DNA of 64,000 nt, from the NCBI RefSeq assembly GCF_001280005.1, contig NZ_LGDW01000225.1, positions 10,806 through 74,805 of the forward strand, read 5' to 3'. A program made the position numbers and the translations under genes. Every line of letters begins with the position of its first letter. The first letter of the stretch is position 1. This DNA is from Streptomyces sp. NRRL WC-3618. Its GTDB lineage: Bacteria > Actinomycetota > Actinomycetes > Streptomycetales > Streptomycetaceae. Below the pieces are notes generated by a model. That model made no database searches and was not told the origin of the DNA. It saw nothing but the letters and a program-made list of their open reading frames with translations. Shown one piece after another: positions 20,544 through 29,846 of the stretch.

Positions 20544-21758
20544 TCAGTTGCTGGCGAGCAGCTTGAGCTCGGGGTGGGCCGTGCCGCCCTCGATCGCGGT
20601 GGACGAGATGTGGGACATGACGCGCTCGTCGACCGGGTCGTTCGCCGGGTCGTCGTGGACGACGATGTGCTCGTACGTCGTGGTCCGCTGGGCGGGGACG
20701 CGGCCCGCCTTGCGGATCAGGTCGATGATCTCCATACGGTTGGAGCGGTGCTTCGCGCCCGCCGAGGAGACGACGTTCTCCTCCAGCATGATCGAGCCGA
20801 GGTCGTCCGCGCCGTAGTGCAGGGACAGTTGGCCGGCTTCCTTGCCCGTGGTGAGCCACGAGCCCTGGATGTGGGCGATGTTGTCCATGAAGAGGCGGGC
20901 GATGGCGATCATGCGCAGGTATTCGAAGATCGTGGCCTGCGTACGGCCCTTGAGGTGGTTGTTCTCGGGCTGGTAGGTGTACGGGATGAAGGCGCGGAAG
21001 CCGCCCGTCCGGTCCTGTACGTCACGGATCATCCGCAGGTGCTCGATGCGTTCGGCGTTGGTCTCGCCGGTGCCCATGAGCATGGTGGACGTCGATTCGA
21101 CGCCCAGCCCGTGCGCGGTCTCCATGATCTCCAGCCAGCGTTCGCCGGACTCCTTGAGGGGCGCGATGGCCTTGCGGGGGCGCTCGGGGAGCAGCTCCGC
21201 GCCGGCGCCGGCGAAGGAGTCGAGACCGGCCGCGTGGATACGGGTGATGGCCTCCTCGACCGACACCTTCGAGATCCGGGCCATGTGCTCGACCTCGCTC
21301 GCCCCCAGGCTGTGGATGACGAGCTGCGGGAACTCGGCCTTGATCGCGGCGAAGTGCTGCTCGTAGTACTCGACGCCGAAGTCCGGGTGGTGGCCGCCCT
21401 GGAACATGATCTGAGTACCGCCGAGTTCGACGGTCTCCGCGCAGCGGCGCAGGATGTCCTCGAGATCGCGGGTCCAGCCCTTGGCGGTGTCCTTGGGGGC
21501 GGCGTAGAAGGCGCAGAACTTGCACGCCGTGACACACACGTTCGTGTAGTTGATGTTGCGCTCGATGATGTACGTGGCGATGTGCTCCGTACCCGCGTAA
21601 CGGCGGCGGCGTACGGCGTCGGCGGCCGAGCCGAGGGCGTGCAGCGGGGCGTCGCGGTAGAGGACGAGCGCCTCTTCGGGGGTGATCCGCCCACCCGCGG
21701 CGGCCCGGTCGAGGACGGCTGTGACATCAAACGACATGAGGTCGGCGTTCTCGGTCAC
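20544..21758 (-). CDS. mqnC: Cyclic dehypoxanthinyl futalosine synthase, radical SAM
   Basis: 404-residue radical SAM enzyme of the futalosine route to menaquinone; it cyclises dehypoxanthinyl futalosine. The CxxxCxxC cluster motif is visible in VCVTACKFCAFY (about residue 75-85), followed by MFQGGHHPDFG and GAGAELLPERPR, which are conserved in MqnC/MqnE. Length fits MqnC. An internal ATG seven codons in is an alternative start. The gene shows that this organism makes menaquinone by the futalosine pathway; mqnA, B, D and E are not in the window. Confidence 0.95.
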   Translation of the reverse strand: MTENADLMSFDVTAVLDRAAAGGRITPEEALVLYRDAPLHALGSAADAVRRRRYAGTEHIATYIIERNINYTNVCVTACKFCAFYAAPKDTAKGWTRDLEDILRRCAETVELGGTQIMFQGGHHPDFGVEYYEQHFAAIKAEFPQLVIHSLGASEVEHMARISKVSVEEAITRIHAAGLDSFAGAGAELLPERPRKAIAPLKESGERWLEIMETAHGLGVESTSTMLMGTGETNAERIEHLRMIRDVQDRTGGFRAFIPYTYQPENNHLKGRTQATIFEYLRMIAIARLFMDNIAHIQGSWLTTGKEAGQLSLHYGADDLGSIMLEENVVSSAGAKHRSNRMEIIDLIRKAGRVPAQRTTTYEHIVVHDDPANDPVDERVMSHISSTAIEGGTAHPELKLLASN

Positions 21759-21826
21759 CGAGCGTCCCTTCGGATGGCGTGTGGCGGACCGTTCCAGCCT
21801 ACGTCAGTGCCCTGTCCCGCCTCACG

Positions 21827-22630
21827 TCAGGCCGCGTACGCGCCGATCAGGAGCCCGACGAACGCGCCCGCGATCAGGAACGGCCCGAACGGGATGGACG
21901 TCTTGCGTCCGGCGCGCCGCGCGACGACCAGGGCGAGCCCGTACAGCCCGCCGAACAGGAATCCGGCGAAGGTGCCGAGCACGACACTCCCCCAGCCGTA
22001 CCAGCCCAGGACGGCGCCGAGTCCGAGGGCGAGTTTCACATCGCCGAAGCCCATGCCGTTCGGACTGATGAGGAAGAGCACGAAGTACGCGCCGCCGAGC
22101 AGCAGGGCGCCCAGCAGGGAGGTCGGCCAGTCGCCGGCATGCTCGGGCAGCAGCGCGGCCACGCCCAGCAGGACGAGGGCGGCGGTGGCCAGCGGGAGGG
22201 TGAGCAGGTCGGGCAGCCGCTGCACCCGGAAGTCGACGACCGCGAGCAGCACCCCGACGGGCGCGAGCAGCAGCCAGACCCCGAGCTCGGGCCGGGTACC
22301 GGTCGCGGCGGCGAGGGCCGCGCAGACGAGCGCGGTGGCGAGGGCGAGGAGGGGGGTGCTCGGCCCGTACGACGCGCTCTGTTCGTACGGGGGGCCGCCC
22401 GCGCCCGTCGCGAGGTGCCCGGCATCCGCCTGGTCCTTGGTGCCCGTACCGGCGCAGGTCGCGCACCGCGCGCGGCCCAGCCAGCCGCCGAGCGCGTGCC
22501 CTCGCGGGCAGCGGTCCCGCCAGGTCTCCTCGGGCTGGACGGAGAACCGGTAGGCGGCGCGCGGCACGAGCGTCCCGGCCGCCGCGCCCCAGAGGACGGC
22601 GGCGGCCACGATCAGCTGATCGATGCTCAT
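21827..22630 (-). CDS. A24 family prepilin peptidase
   Basis: 267-residue membrane aspartic protease that cleaves prepilin-type leaders. Two catalytic aspartate regions are visible: VVDFRVQRLPD and the FGD motif GMGFGDVKLALG. About seven hydrophobic segments follow an N-terminal cysteine pair region (DRCPRGH ... CATCAG) of the zinc-binding loop type. It overlaps the LysM/BTAD gene by ATGA. The likely substrate is the Flp-like pilin at 39.0 kb, encoded 16 kb away on the same strand. Confidence 0.9.
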   Translation of the reverse strand: MSIDQLIVAAAVLWGAAAGTLVPRAAYRFSVQPEETWRDRCPRGHALGGWLGRARCATCAGTGTKDQADAGHLATGAGGPPYEQSASYGPSTPLLALATALVCAALAAATGTRPELGVWLLLAPVGVLLAVVDFRVQRLPDLLTLPLATAALVLLGVAALLPEHAGDWPTSLLGALLLGGAYFVLFLISPNGMGFGDVKLALGLGAVLGWYGWGSVVLGTFAGFLFGGLYGLALVVARRAGRKTSIPFGPFLIAGAFVGLLIGAYAA

Positions 22631-25600
22631 CCCACAGCCGCTGTGCCGTCGCGCCAGGTCGGCAGCAGCTCGTCGAGGAGGGCCTCGGTACGCGGCGGCA
22701 GACCGCGCGCGCCGCTGCGCCGGATCAGGTCGGCGGCGACCTGCTGGAGCTTGTCGGTGTCGCCGGTGGAGTGCGTGGCGCGCAGGAGTTCGTGCCACAG
22801 CCGCTCGTCGCCGGGGGCGGAGTTGAGCGCGGCGGTGAGCGCCTCGATGGCCCGCTCGGCGCGGTTCTTCACGAGGTGGAACTCGGCGAGCGCAAGCCCG
22901 ATGTCCGCGACCAGGAGCGGGAGTTGGGCGTCGATGATCTCGTGCGTGAGCCAGCCGTAACGGCCCTCGGGTCGGTCGGCGAGCAGCGGCCCGCGCACCA
23001 GCGCGAGCGCGTCGGTGAGCAGCCGTCCGCGTACGACCCGACTGTCGACGCCCTTGCCCTGCGTGGCCTCGTGGTAGAGGGAGCGCAGCACGTCGAGGTC
23101 CGACACGACCGACTTGGCGAGCGTGAGCCGGCCGTTCTCGTCGGTGGCGAGACGGGGGGTGCCGTCGGGGTCGGTGCCGAGCCAGACGCGCAGCCGCTCG
23201 AGGAGTGCCTCGCGTACGTCGTCGGTGACGCCGCGCGGCCAGAGCGCCGAGGCGAGTACCCGCGGGTGCACACCTTCGCGGTGCAGCAACAGCAGTGCGA
23301 GCGCCTCGTGTTGGAGCGGGCTGCGCTCGCCGTCCGGGGTGTCGAGGCCGATGATCTCGTACGGGCCCACGAGCCGCGCGTACACCGCCGGCCGTCCCTG
23401 CTCGCTGATGTCGACGAGGAAGGGGGGCGTCGTCGCCGGTCCCTCCGCGGCGCGTTCGGGGTCGGCGGCGACGAACAGCTCGACGATCGCCCGCTGTTGG
23501 GCAACGGGCAGTACCTGAGCGTCGAGTTCGAGCCCGAGGAGGGGCGCGAGGAGCTTGCCCTCGCTGGTGATCTCCATCTCCCAGGCGGCGCCGGGCAGTT
23601 CACCGCCCTCGGTGCCGACGAGGTATCCGATGCCCAATCGGCTTGCGTCGGCGGCGAGTTCGGCGAGCTTGACGGCGTCGTCGGCGGACGGTTCGGCGGC
23701 GAGGAGTACGAGGTGCGGGGCCCAACGGGTGTGCTGGGCAGGGCCGGTACGTCCGGTGAGTACGGAGTCGTGCCCAGCCGCACCGAGCGCACCGCGCCGC
23801 TGCCGGGTCTCGGCCTCCATCGTCTCGACGAGGGCCTCGATGCCGTCGAGGTGGCGCAGCCGGTTGGGGGCGAGGGGCGTGAGGTCCTGGCCGAACCCGA
23901 CGAGGGTGATGGTCATGCGGTCCGACCATCCGTTGGTGGCCAACTCGGCGGCGACGGAGGCGAATACGGCGGCCCGGTCGGACTCGCTGCCGCTCAGCGA
24001 GACGATGCCGGGCACCGACTCCAGGTTGAGCAGCAGTCGCGAGTCGTCCATGGTCCCGAGGCTGACGAGGCCCGGGTAGGGAGCGGCGGTGTCGACATCC
24101 TCGTACCGCTCGGCGTCGGTCCGGGACAGCAGCCAGAACGTCTGGTCCTGTCCGAGCTGCCACGGGGCCGGGGGCTTCCCGGCGGGCTGGGCGAGCTGGA
24201 GGTGCAGGTCGCCGTTACTGAGCCAGGCGGCGTAGACGGTGGGCAGCGGGCGGGACTCGCCGGCGAGAGAGGCGGCGAGGCCGCGCAGCGAGCGATCGAG
24301 CAGGCGTACGCCTTCGGGGTCGGCGCCGACGAGCAGCGCGTCCTGGGCGTCGGCGGCGGCACCGGTCGGCGTGGGCGGCTCCATACCGCGCCGCCCGCCG
24401 ACCGCACCGAGCGCCGACTGCCACAGGGCCTGACGGCGCCGGCGGCCGAGGGCGCCGAGGAGACCGGCGGCGAGGAGGGGGGCGCCGACGAGGGCTTCGG
24501 AGAGGCCGAAGGAGAAACCGGCGTCGGCTTCGGCGGAGGCGGCGGGCGTGGCTTCTTCGGCCGGGGTCGCGGTGTGCTGCGCGTGCAGTACGGCGGGGGT
24601 GGCCTCCGAGTCGCCGGTCGCGGGGCGCTGTTGGGGGAGGCTGATGCGGGTGGTCTGGGTGTCGAGGGAGGCGGTGCCCTGCTGGCCGCCGCCGGCTCCC
24701 TGGGCGTGGTCGCCGGTCTGGGCGTACGTGTTGATCTGCTGCGCGACCTGCGGGGAGACGGTGGAACCGGCGTTGGAGGCGGTACTGCCCGTACTGGTGC
24801 TGGGCATCTCGACAAGGTCGCCGCCACGGGCGTCGCCGGGCATCTGCATGATCCAGCCGGGGCGGATCAGACTGGCCTCGGAGAGCCGCGAACCGTCCGG
24901 CTGCACACGGTCCTTGTTCAGCTGGTAGATCTCGCCGTACCGGCGCCCGTCACCCAGGTGCCGCTGCGCTATCTCCCACAGGGAGTCGTGATGACGCCCC
25001 TCGGGCGGCTGAATCCGGTAGTACTTCGTGTCGCCGGCCTTGACCGACGGCCCCCCGACCTCCGCGTGACTGGCGGCATCGGCGGCCTGCTGGCCGAGCG
25101 CGGCGGCGGTACTGGCCGCCTGTTCCTGCTGCTGCGCGAACATCCCGCTCAGCGAACCGCCGGGCGTGACCTGCGCGGAGGCGACGGTGCCCCGCTGGTT
25201 GTCGTCGTAGCTGTGCCCGAGCTGCGAGAGCCCGGGGGTGAGGGAGGCGGCCGTGGCTCCGACCAGCAGCAGCGCGGCGACGAGCTGCCGCGCGAGCAGT
25301 TGACTCGGCCCGGCCCCGGGCACCCGCCCCGGCATCCCGACCCCGGACAGCGCGGCCTTCACCTCGACGAGCACACACGCGGTGAACTGGGCCCAGGCGA
25401 TCCACACGATGACGCCGAGGACGCCGGTGAAGGTCTTGACCGTGATTTCTTCCTGCAGCCAGTCCAGGGACGGCGACCCGTCCGGGAACGGCCAGCCGAC
25501 AACCACGACGAGGGCGTAGGGCACCGCGACGAGCAGACCGGCGAGGGCGACGAACGCGAGAAACGCCTTGACGAAGTCCCCGAAGCTGCGGCGCCGCCTC

Positions 25601-25734
25601 GGCAGGGGCTGCGGTGTCCGGTTCCTGGGCGTCGACGAACTCCCTGGCCCCGGAGCGCTCCCCGGACCCGGCGAGCCTCCCGTCCTGCTGCCCGTGGGGC
25701 TTCCCGTCCGGCTTGATGTGCTGCGTCGCGGCAT
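22627..25734 (-). CDS. Large membrane protein with LysM domain and C-terminal BTAD/TPR domain
   Basis: 1035 residues. Order: Arg/Ser/Pro-rich cytoplasmic start (1-50), three hydrophobic helices (about 55-80, 102-125, 149-165), a Gln/Ala-rich stretch, a LysM domain (about 238-300, SLWEIAQRHLGDGRRY), a Thr/Pro/Ala linker, another helix near 410-435, then a long soluble region ending in a bacterial transcriptional activation (BTAD) TPR-like domain (about 890-1020). No winged-helix DNA-binding domain like that of SARP regulators is obvious. It overlaps the prepilin peptidase gene, so a role in pilus assembly across peptidoglycan is plausible but unproven. Confidence 0.85.
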   Translation of the reverse strand: MPRRSTSSRTGSPTGSRTGGSPGPGSAPGPGSSSTPRNRTPQPLPRRRRSFGDFVKAFLAFVALAGLLVAVPYALVVVVGWPFPDGSPSLDWLQEEITVKTFTGVLGVIVWIAWAQFTACVLVEVKAALSGVGMPGRVPGAGPSQLLARQLVAALLLVGATAASLTPGLSQLGHSYDDNQRGTVASAQVTPGGSLSGMFAQQQEQAASTAAALGQQAADAASHAEVGGPSVKAGDTKYYRIQPPEGRHHDSLWEIAQRHLGDGRRYGEIYQLNKDRVQPDGSRLSEASLIRPGWIMQMPGDARGGDLVEMPSTSTGSTASNAGSTVSPQVAQQINTYAQTGDHAQGAGGGQQGTASLDTQTTRISLPQQRPATGDSEATPAVLHAQHTATPAEEATPAASAEADAGFSFGLSEALVGAPLLAAGLLGALGRRRRQALWQSALGAVGGRRGMEPPTPTGAAADAQDALLVGADPEGVRLLDRSLRGLAASLAGESRPLPTVYAAWLSNGDLHLQLAQPAGKPPAPWQLGQDQTFWLLSRTDAERYEDVDTAAPYPGLVSLGTMDDSRLLLNLESVPGIVSLSGSESDRAAVFASVAAELATNGWSDRMTITLVGFGQDLTPLAPNRLRHLDGIEALVETMEAETRQRRGALGAAGHDSVLTGRTGPAQHTRWAPHLVLLAAEPSADDAVKLAELAADASRLGIGYLVGTEGGELPGAAWEMEITSEGKLLAPLLGLELDAQVLPVAQQRAIVELFVAADPERAAEGPATTPPFLVDISEQGRPAVYARLVGPYEIIGLDTPDGERSPLQHEALALLLLHREGVHPRVLASALWPRGVTDDVREALLERLRVWLGTDPDGTPRLATDENGRLTLAKSVVSDLDVLRSLYHEATQGKGVDSRVVRGRLLTDALALVRGPLLADRPEGRYGWLTHEIIDAQLPLLVADIGLALAEFHLVKNRAERAIEALTAALNSAPGDERLWHELLRATHSTGDTDKLQQVAADLIRRSGARGLPPRTEALLDELLPTWRDGTAAVG

Positions 25735-25976
25735 GGCGGGTGTCCTGGGTTCGTGTCGTGTGGGGTGGGAGCGAGACGTGGGGGTGTGCTGAGCCTATCG
25801 GGATCTTATTTCGGCAGGGGAGTCGGTCGACATACGGACCGTTCGCAACCGCCACGACACACTCCTCACGGTCCCCCCACAACCCCCGGGCGACACGCAA
25901 ATGCCCTCTACGCACCCCTGATAGCTTCGTTCTCTGCCGTACACACGCATCAGTCCGACTCCGGGGGAGATCAACC
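25735..25976. other. Divergent promoter region
   Basis: 242 bp between the LysM/BTAD gene (minus) and the lipoprotein gene (plus), less GC rich than its flanks. It must hold both promoters, but I cannot fix -10 and -35 elements with confidence. Confidence 0.45.
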
Positions 25977-26648
25977 GTGGCCCGCCGCGCCCTGTCCGTC
26001 ACCGTCGTCACGTTCACCGCGACAGCGGCCCTTCTGCTCGCCGGATGCGGCGGGGGTTGGGGTGGGGGGGACTCGTCGGCTGGCGACATCAAGGGGGCGG
26101 GGTCGGGGGCAGGCAGTGCGTCGCCTTCCGCATCGGCGTCGGCATCAGCGGCATCCCAGGTCACCCGTCCGGTGATCACGCTCCCCAGCAGTTTCCAGCT
26201 TACCTTTGAGAGTTGGACCAGCAGCGACGCCAAGGAGCAGGCCGTACTCGACGATGCCAAGGAGGAACTCCGTGCGGGGTACGCGGCAATCATCGCGAAC
26301 GATCCTGACAGCGAAGCCCTCGCCTTCTATGACACCGAAAACGGTCGCTCGCAAAGCAGTCGGTGGATCAAGTCCTATACGGACAAGAATGTCACCGTCA
26401 TCGGCAAGTTGCCCGCCTTCGATCCCAAAGTCACCTTGGTCGACAGCGGAGACGGCAGGACTGCCTCGCTCCGCTACTGCACAGACGAAAGTAAGGCGTA
26501 CACAAAGAACCGTAAGACGGGCGCGGTCGTGGGGAATCCCGAGGGCACAGCTCCTGAAGTCGGCTACCTGGTCACCCTGAGAAAGAGCGCTCAGGGCGTG
26601 TGGCAGAACGACTCCGTCACCGCCAAGAGGGGCGAGTGCGCACAGTGA
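25977..26648 (+). CDS. Lipoprotein, copy 1 of a duplicated lipoprotein/secreted-protein pair
   Basis: 223-residue exported lipoprotein of unknown function. The signal sequence ends in lipobox LLAGC (Cys24), then a Gly/Ser/Ala linker to about residue 65. The mature part is predicted alpha/beta, with a central AIIANDPDSEALAFYDT segment and two later cysteines (RYCTDE, GECAQ). The GTG start has GGGGGAGA at good spacing. It is similar in length, lipobox, layout and C-terminal Cys to the gene at 45,469, and each is followed by a paralogous secreted protein with a GTGA overlap. Confidence 0.85.
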   Translation: MARRALSVTVVTFTATAALLLAGCGGGWGGGDSSAGDIKGAGSGAGSASPSASASASAASQVTRPVITLPSSFQLTFESWTSSDAKEQAVLDDAKEELRAGYAAIIANDPDSEALAFYDTENGRSQSSRWIKSYTDKNVTVIGKLPAFDPKVTLVDSGDGRTASLRYCTDESKAYTKNRKTGAVVGNPEGTAPEVGYLVTLRKSAQGVWQNDSVTAKRGECAQ

Positions 26649-27694
26649 AGCCGTGGCGCACGGGGCTCCTTGTCATCGCAACGTCACTTGTCGCGGCGTT
26701 CTGGGCTCCGCTCCCCGCCAGCGCGTTCGGAGAATCCGACACGAGAGGCGAAGCGGAGGGCAAACAGATCGCCGCCTCCGTCTCCCAGTCAGGAATCAAG
26801 GTCACGCAGATCGGCGGCCCGACCGGCGGAAAGCGGGGGACCCTGGCGTCGGTTGACGTGAACTGGAAACCGCCGCCCTGCTGGTACGAGCCCGCATTCA
26901 CCCCCGCGCAACTGAAAACCTTCGCGGAGACCAACGGCGAAGGCAACGTCAGCATTCGCCAGGGGTGGCAGGGAACACGCCTGTGGACCGATCATTTCAG
27001 AGACGAGAAGGACGCCGCCAACTACTTCGCCGCCCCGTCGACTGTTGCGGGCTACAAGAACTACAACCTGGGAGAGGACGGACACTTCTGGCGCGGAGTC
27101 GCTCCGAACGTCCTCGGCATCGACGACACATCACTGTGCGGCCGACTCATGTTCTGGCAGAACGCCGGCCAGATCCCCGACGTACCGAACGCCCCCACCT
27201 CGAAGACCCTTGCCGAGTACGCCTACGACAAGATCAAGGTCCCCGAGACCGAGGTCGAGCTGAGGCCGACGGCCAAGTCCACCGTCAACCTGCCCACCTG
27301 GGTCTGGCTGGACAAGGGCACCTTCCAGGAGGTCAAGGTCCGCGCCGCGCTCCCCAACACGGGCCTGTGGGCGGAGACGACGGCCAAGCCGGTCGCCCTC
27401 CACCTGGACCCGGGGACACCCGACGCCACCACCTACCCAGCCTCGGGCGACTGCACGATCAACGAGGACGGCTCGATCGGCACGCCGTACGCGGCGGGCA
27501 GGGCATCCGAGGCGCCGCCGTGCGGGATCACGTACCTCCGCGCCACCGGTGGCAGCCCGTACCAGCTGAAGGCCTCCGTAACCTGGGAGATCAGCTGGCC
27601 GGGCAGCGACGGCACCGGGGGCAACCTCCCGAACGGCACGTTCGAGTCGACGCAGGTCATCGACGTCCAGGAGATCCAGTCGGTCAACCGCTGA
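26645..27694 (+). CDS. Secreted protein, copy 1 of the duplicated pair
   Basis: About 349 residues with a Sec signal peptide ending near PLPASA. I chose the GTG at 26645 because it overlaps the lipoprotein stop (GTGA); a GTG at 26636 is also possible. The mature protein has VDVNWKPPPCWYEP near its start and a strongly conserved C-terminal half (TVNLPTWVWLDKG, TTAKPVALHLDPGT, TYPASGDCTINEDGSIG, PPCGITYLR, ending VQEIQSVNR) shared with the protein at 46,137. Four or more cysteines suggest disulfides. I recognise no domain. Possibly a surface or extracellular component linked to the secretion modules. Confidence 0.85.
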   Translation: MKPWRTGLLVIATSLVAAFWAPLPASAFGESDTRGEAEGKQIAASVSQSGIKVTQIGGPTGGKRGTLASVDVNWKPPPCWYEPAFTPAQLKTFAETNGEGNVSIRQGWQGTRLWTDHFRDEKDAANYFAAPSTVAGYKNYNLGEDGHFWRGVAPNVLGIDDTSLCGRLMFWQNAGQIPDVPNAPTSKTLAEYAYDKIKVPETEVELRPTAKSTVNLPTWVWLDKGTFQEVKVRAALPNTGLWAETTAKPVALHLDPGTPDATTYPASGDCTINEDGSIGTPYAAGRASEAPPCGITYLRATGGSPYQLKASVTWEISWPGSDGTGGNLPNGTFESTQVIDVQEIQSVNR

Positions 27695-27728
27695 CGCGGA
27701 TCACGTCCCGGCGGCCGGATCGGATCAG

Positions 27729-28328
27729 TCAGTCCGTGCCGCCGGCGAACAGGTCCTCCGCGCTCGTCGCACTGACTGCTCGCTGGGCCCAGATTTCCAG
27801 CTGGCTCAGGTCTGAGCAGCTCTCCACTCGGTCACGTACGGAATCCGGAACCGTGATGCTGCGCCAGTCGAGGATCCGGAGGACCATCGATGCGCGTCCC
27901 CTCTCGATACCCTCTTCGCGACCCTCCTCTCGGCCCTCTTCCCTGACTTTCTCGGCGACCTCGTGCCGGAAGAAGTAGTTGACCGGCATCATCAGTTCCT
28001 TCCAGATCTGCTTGGCCTGGGCATCGCCCAGGCATGACTCGACGAACTGCGCGAGCATTCCCGCGCCTTCGGTGTCGGTGGTCTCCAGGGCCGCCGCCAG
28101 CGGTTTCAGTATGGCAGCGGCACCCGGGCCCTTACCATGCGTCATCGCGGAGAACGCGGCGAGGAATACATCCCGTTTGGCCTCGGTCTCGTCGGCGATC
28201 AGCGGCACGTTCTCCGGGCTCAGCACGAGCGGCCTCACGGTGAGCGAGTGCCAGCCGGGTAGGCCCAGACGGATCGGCCCCGCCGCCCAGCGGGCCGTGG
28301 ACCTGCTCTGGGTCAGGACGATCAGCAC
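27729..28328 (-). pseudogene. Rpn/transposase-like (YhgA-type) protein, 5' truncated
   Basis: The 199-codon frame matches the C-terminal two thirds of a streptomycete family related to recombination-promoting nuclease/YhgA-type proteins. It contains ARWAAGPIRLGLPGW, FLAAFSAMTHGKGP, the GREEGREEGIERGR basic repeat and a C-terminal helical tail. The N-terminal third, where the family normally has its PD-(D/E)XK core, is missing. The frame begins at the point where the opposite-strand regulator fragment also begins (28,328/28,329), so both were cut by one rearrangement. Probably not functional. Confidence 0.7.
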
Positions 28329-28815
28329 CGTCCTCCAGACCCCGGACTACGCCCGAGCCCTCTTCGAATACATGCGCCCGGAGCTGCCCGAGAGCGAGCT
28401 GACGCCCCGAGTGGAATTCCGCATGGGGCGCCGCGCTGCCATCGAGGGCGACAGCCCCACCCCGTACGAGGCGATCATCCACGAGTTCGCCCTGCGCACC
28501 CGTGTGGCCGACCGGCAGGTCTCCCGGGCTCAACTCCGGCAGATCCTGGACCGGATCGAGCAGGAACATGTGACCGTGCGCGTCATTCCCACCGACCAGG
28601 ACGGCTTCGGCGGCGCCGGAGCCTCGATGATGTACATGGACGGTCCGGTACCCCAACTCGACACCGGGCTAAGCGAAGGTGCCACTGACACGGTGTTCAT
28701 CGACGCGGAACCTCAACCGAGGACGCTTCGAACACTTTTCCGTAAGGTGGAGGAGGCGACGCTGGACCCCACGGCGTCCAGGGATTTCATCCACCGCCTG
28801 TCGAAGGAACTGTGA
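28329..28815 (+). pseudogene. DUF5753 transcriptional regulator, N-terminal HTH lost
   Basis: The frame matches the ligand-side DUF5753 domain of streptomycete Xre-type regulators: VLQTPDYARALFEYMRPEL, then VEFRMGRRAA, RQILDRIEQEHVTVRVIP, and the C-terminal SRDFIHRLSKEL. Intact members start with a helix-turn-helix of about 80 residues and a VPGLLQT turn. Here homology stops abruptly before VLQT and is replaced by sequence of the truncated Rpn-like gene on the other strand. It still precedes its usual partner, a DUF397 gene, by 10 bp. Confidence 0.75.
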
Positions 28816-28825
28816 GGCGCACCCG

Positions 28826-29029
28826 ATGACCCAGGCCCTGATCTGGCGGAAGTCCACCTTCTCCGGCGGCGCCGAGGGCAACGCCTGCGTGGAGATAGCC
28901 GACCTGCGCACCCGAGTCGCCGTACGCGATTCCAAGGAACCCGGCCGCGGCGCCCTCACCTTTCCGGCCCGCGCCTTCAGCGTGTTCGTCGAGGTACTCA
29001 AGGCCGACACCCCGCACCCGGCCATCTGA
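28826..29029 (+). CDS. DUF397 domain protein
   Basis: 67-residue protein with the DUF397 signature: WRKSTFSGGAEGNACVEIA near the N-terminus, VAVRDSKEPG in the middle and FVEVLKADTP at the end. DUF397 proteins are small partners of DUF5753/HTH regulators in streptomycetes and are thought to be their antagonists or cofactors. Its neighbouring regulator is truncated, leaving it without an intact local partner. Confidence 0.88.
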   Translation: MTQALIWRKSTFSGGAEGNACVEIADLRTRVAVRDSKEPGRGALTFPARAFSVFVEVLKADTPHPAI

Positions 29030-29050
29030 GCCCACGGCTGCGGTGTTGCC

Positions 29051-29599
29051 TCAACCTCTCCTCGGCTTGCGGGGCTTGGTCCAGTTGCCGTCCGGTCGGT
29101 TTCGTTCCTGGGCCAGGATCGCCGCGTCGAAGTCCGCTTTGCCCATCACCGCGCGCGGTTCGGGTTCGTGCACGGTCTCGGTCGATTGCCACGGTACGGC
29201 CGAGGCCCAGCCGATGAGGGGCAGGGTCTCGTTGCAGTGGGGGGCGAACTGCGCGGTGACGAGGGGCGGCATCCGATGGTGCAGGGTTCGCACGTGCTCG
29301 ACGAACGCCTGCGGCAACAGGACGTGGTGCGTCTCCACGTAGCGCGGGAAGTCCAGGCGCCAGAGCCAGGTCCCGTCGGTGACCAGCGACGAGCAGCCCA
29401 GGGAGTGGCGGTGTGCGTCACCGGTGATGACGTCGTGGCCCGATTCCATGACGTCGATGAGGACGTGGCCGGCACCCAGATAGGCCACCAACTCCGCCTC
29501 GTCCGGCTCCCCGACGGGCTGGACGGCGTCGTGGATGGATCCGTTCGGCCGGCCGGGGCGGTCGTCGAACTCGTCATGGAAGCCCAGCAATCCCAGCAC
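29051..29599 (-). CDS. Hypothetical protein, possible immunity protein
   Basis: 182 residues, no signal or membrane segment. The GTG at 29597-29599 is preceded by a strong AAGGAGATACG; a longer in-frame start has no such site. Recognisable stretches are GSIHDAVQPVGEPDEAELV, LIDVMESGHDVITGDAHRH and GTWLWRLDFPRYVETHH. I cannot name a domain. It is the last gene of the leftward array downstream of the RHS toxin, which makes an immunity or defence-related role a reasonable guess. Confidence 0.7.
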   Translation of the reverse strand: MLGLLGFHDEFDDRPGRPNGSIHDAVQPVGEPDEAELVAYLGAGHVLIDVMESGHDVITGDAHRHSLGCSSLVTDGTWLWRLDFPRYVETHHVLLPQAFVEHVRTLHHRMPPLVTAQFAPHCNETLPLIGWASAVPWQSTETVHEPEPRAVMGKADFDAAILAQERNRPDGNWTKPRKPRRG

Positions 29600-29846
29600 C
29601 GTATCTCCTTCGACGACGGGCCTCCCGCCTCTATCGGCATCAGAGGGCGCACCACCGTTGATCACCGGTTCACGAAGGCCGCAGGGCATGCGGTAGCCGC
29701 AGGTCACAGCGTAGACCTGGCCACCGGAAGGTTCTGTCCGGCTGCCTACCGAGGCAATCAACAGGCCGGTTCGCACGGAGCGACAGCGAGCAGTTCTTCC
29801 AGCGCATGGTCATACATCCGGAAGGCTCCCCCGTCCTCACCCACTC
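29600..29846. other. Short non-coding remnant region
   Basis: 247 bp between the hypothetical gene and the truncated immunity copy. Frames are open but show no similarity to neighbouring families; probably left over from recombination. Confidence 0.35.

Noticed and set aside
22771..25716. 981-codon open frame on the plus strand opposite the LysM/BTAD gene
   Set aside because: Composition (Gly/Glu/Arg/Val rich, no domains) is that of an antisense frame in high-GC DNA; the minus strand holds clear domains.
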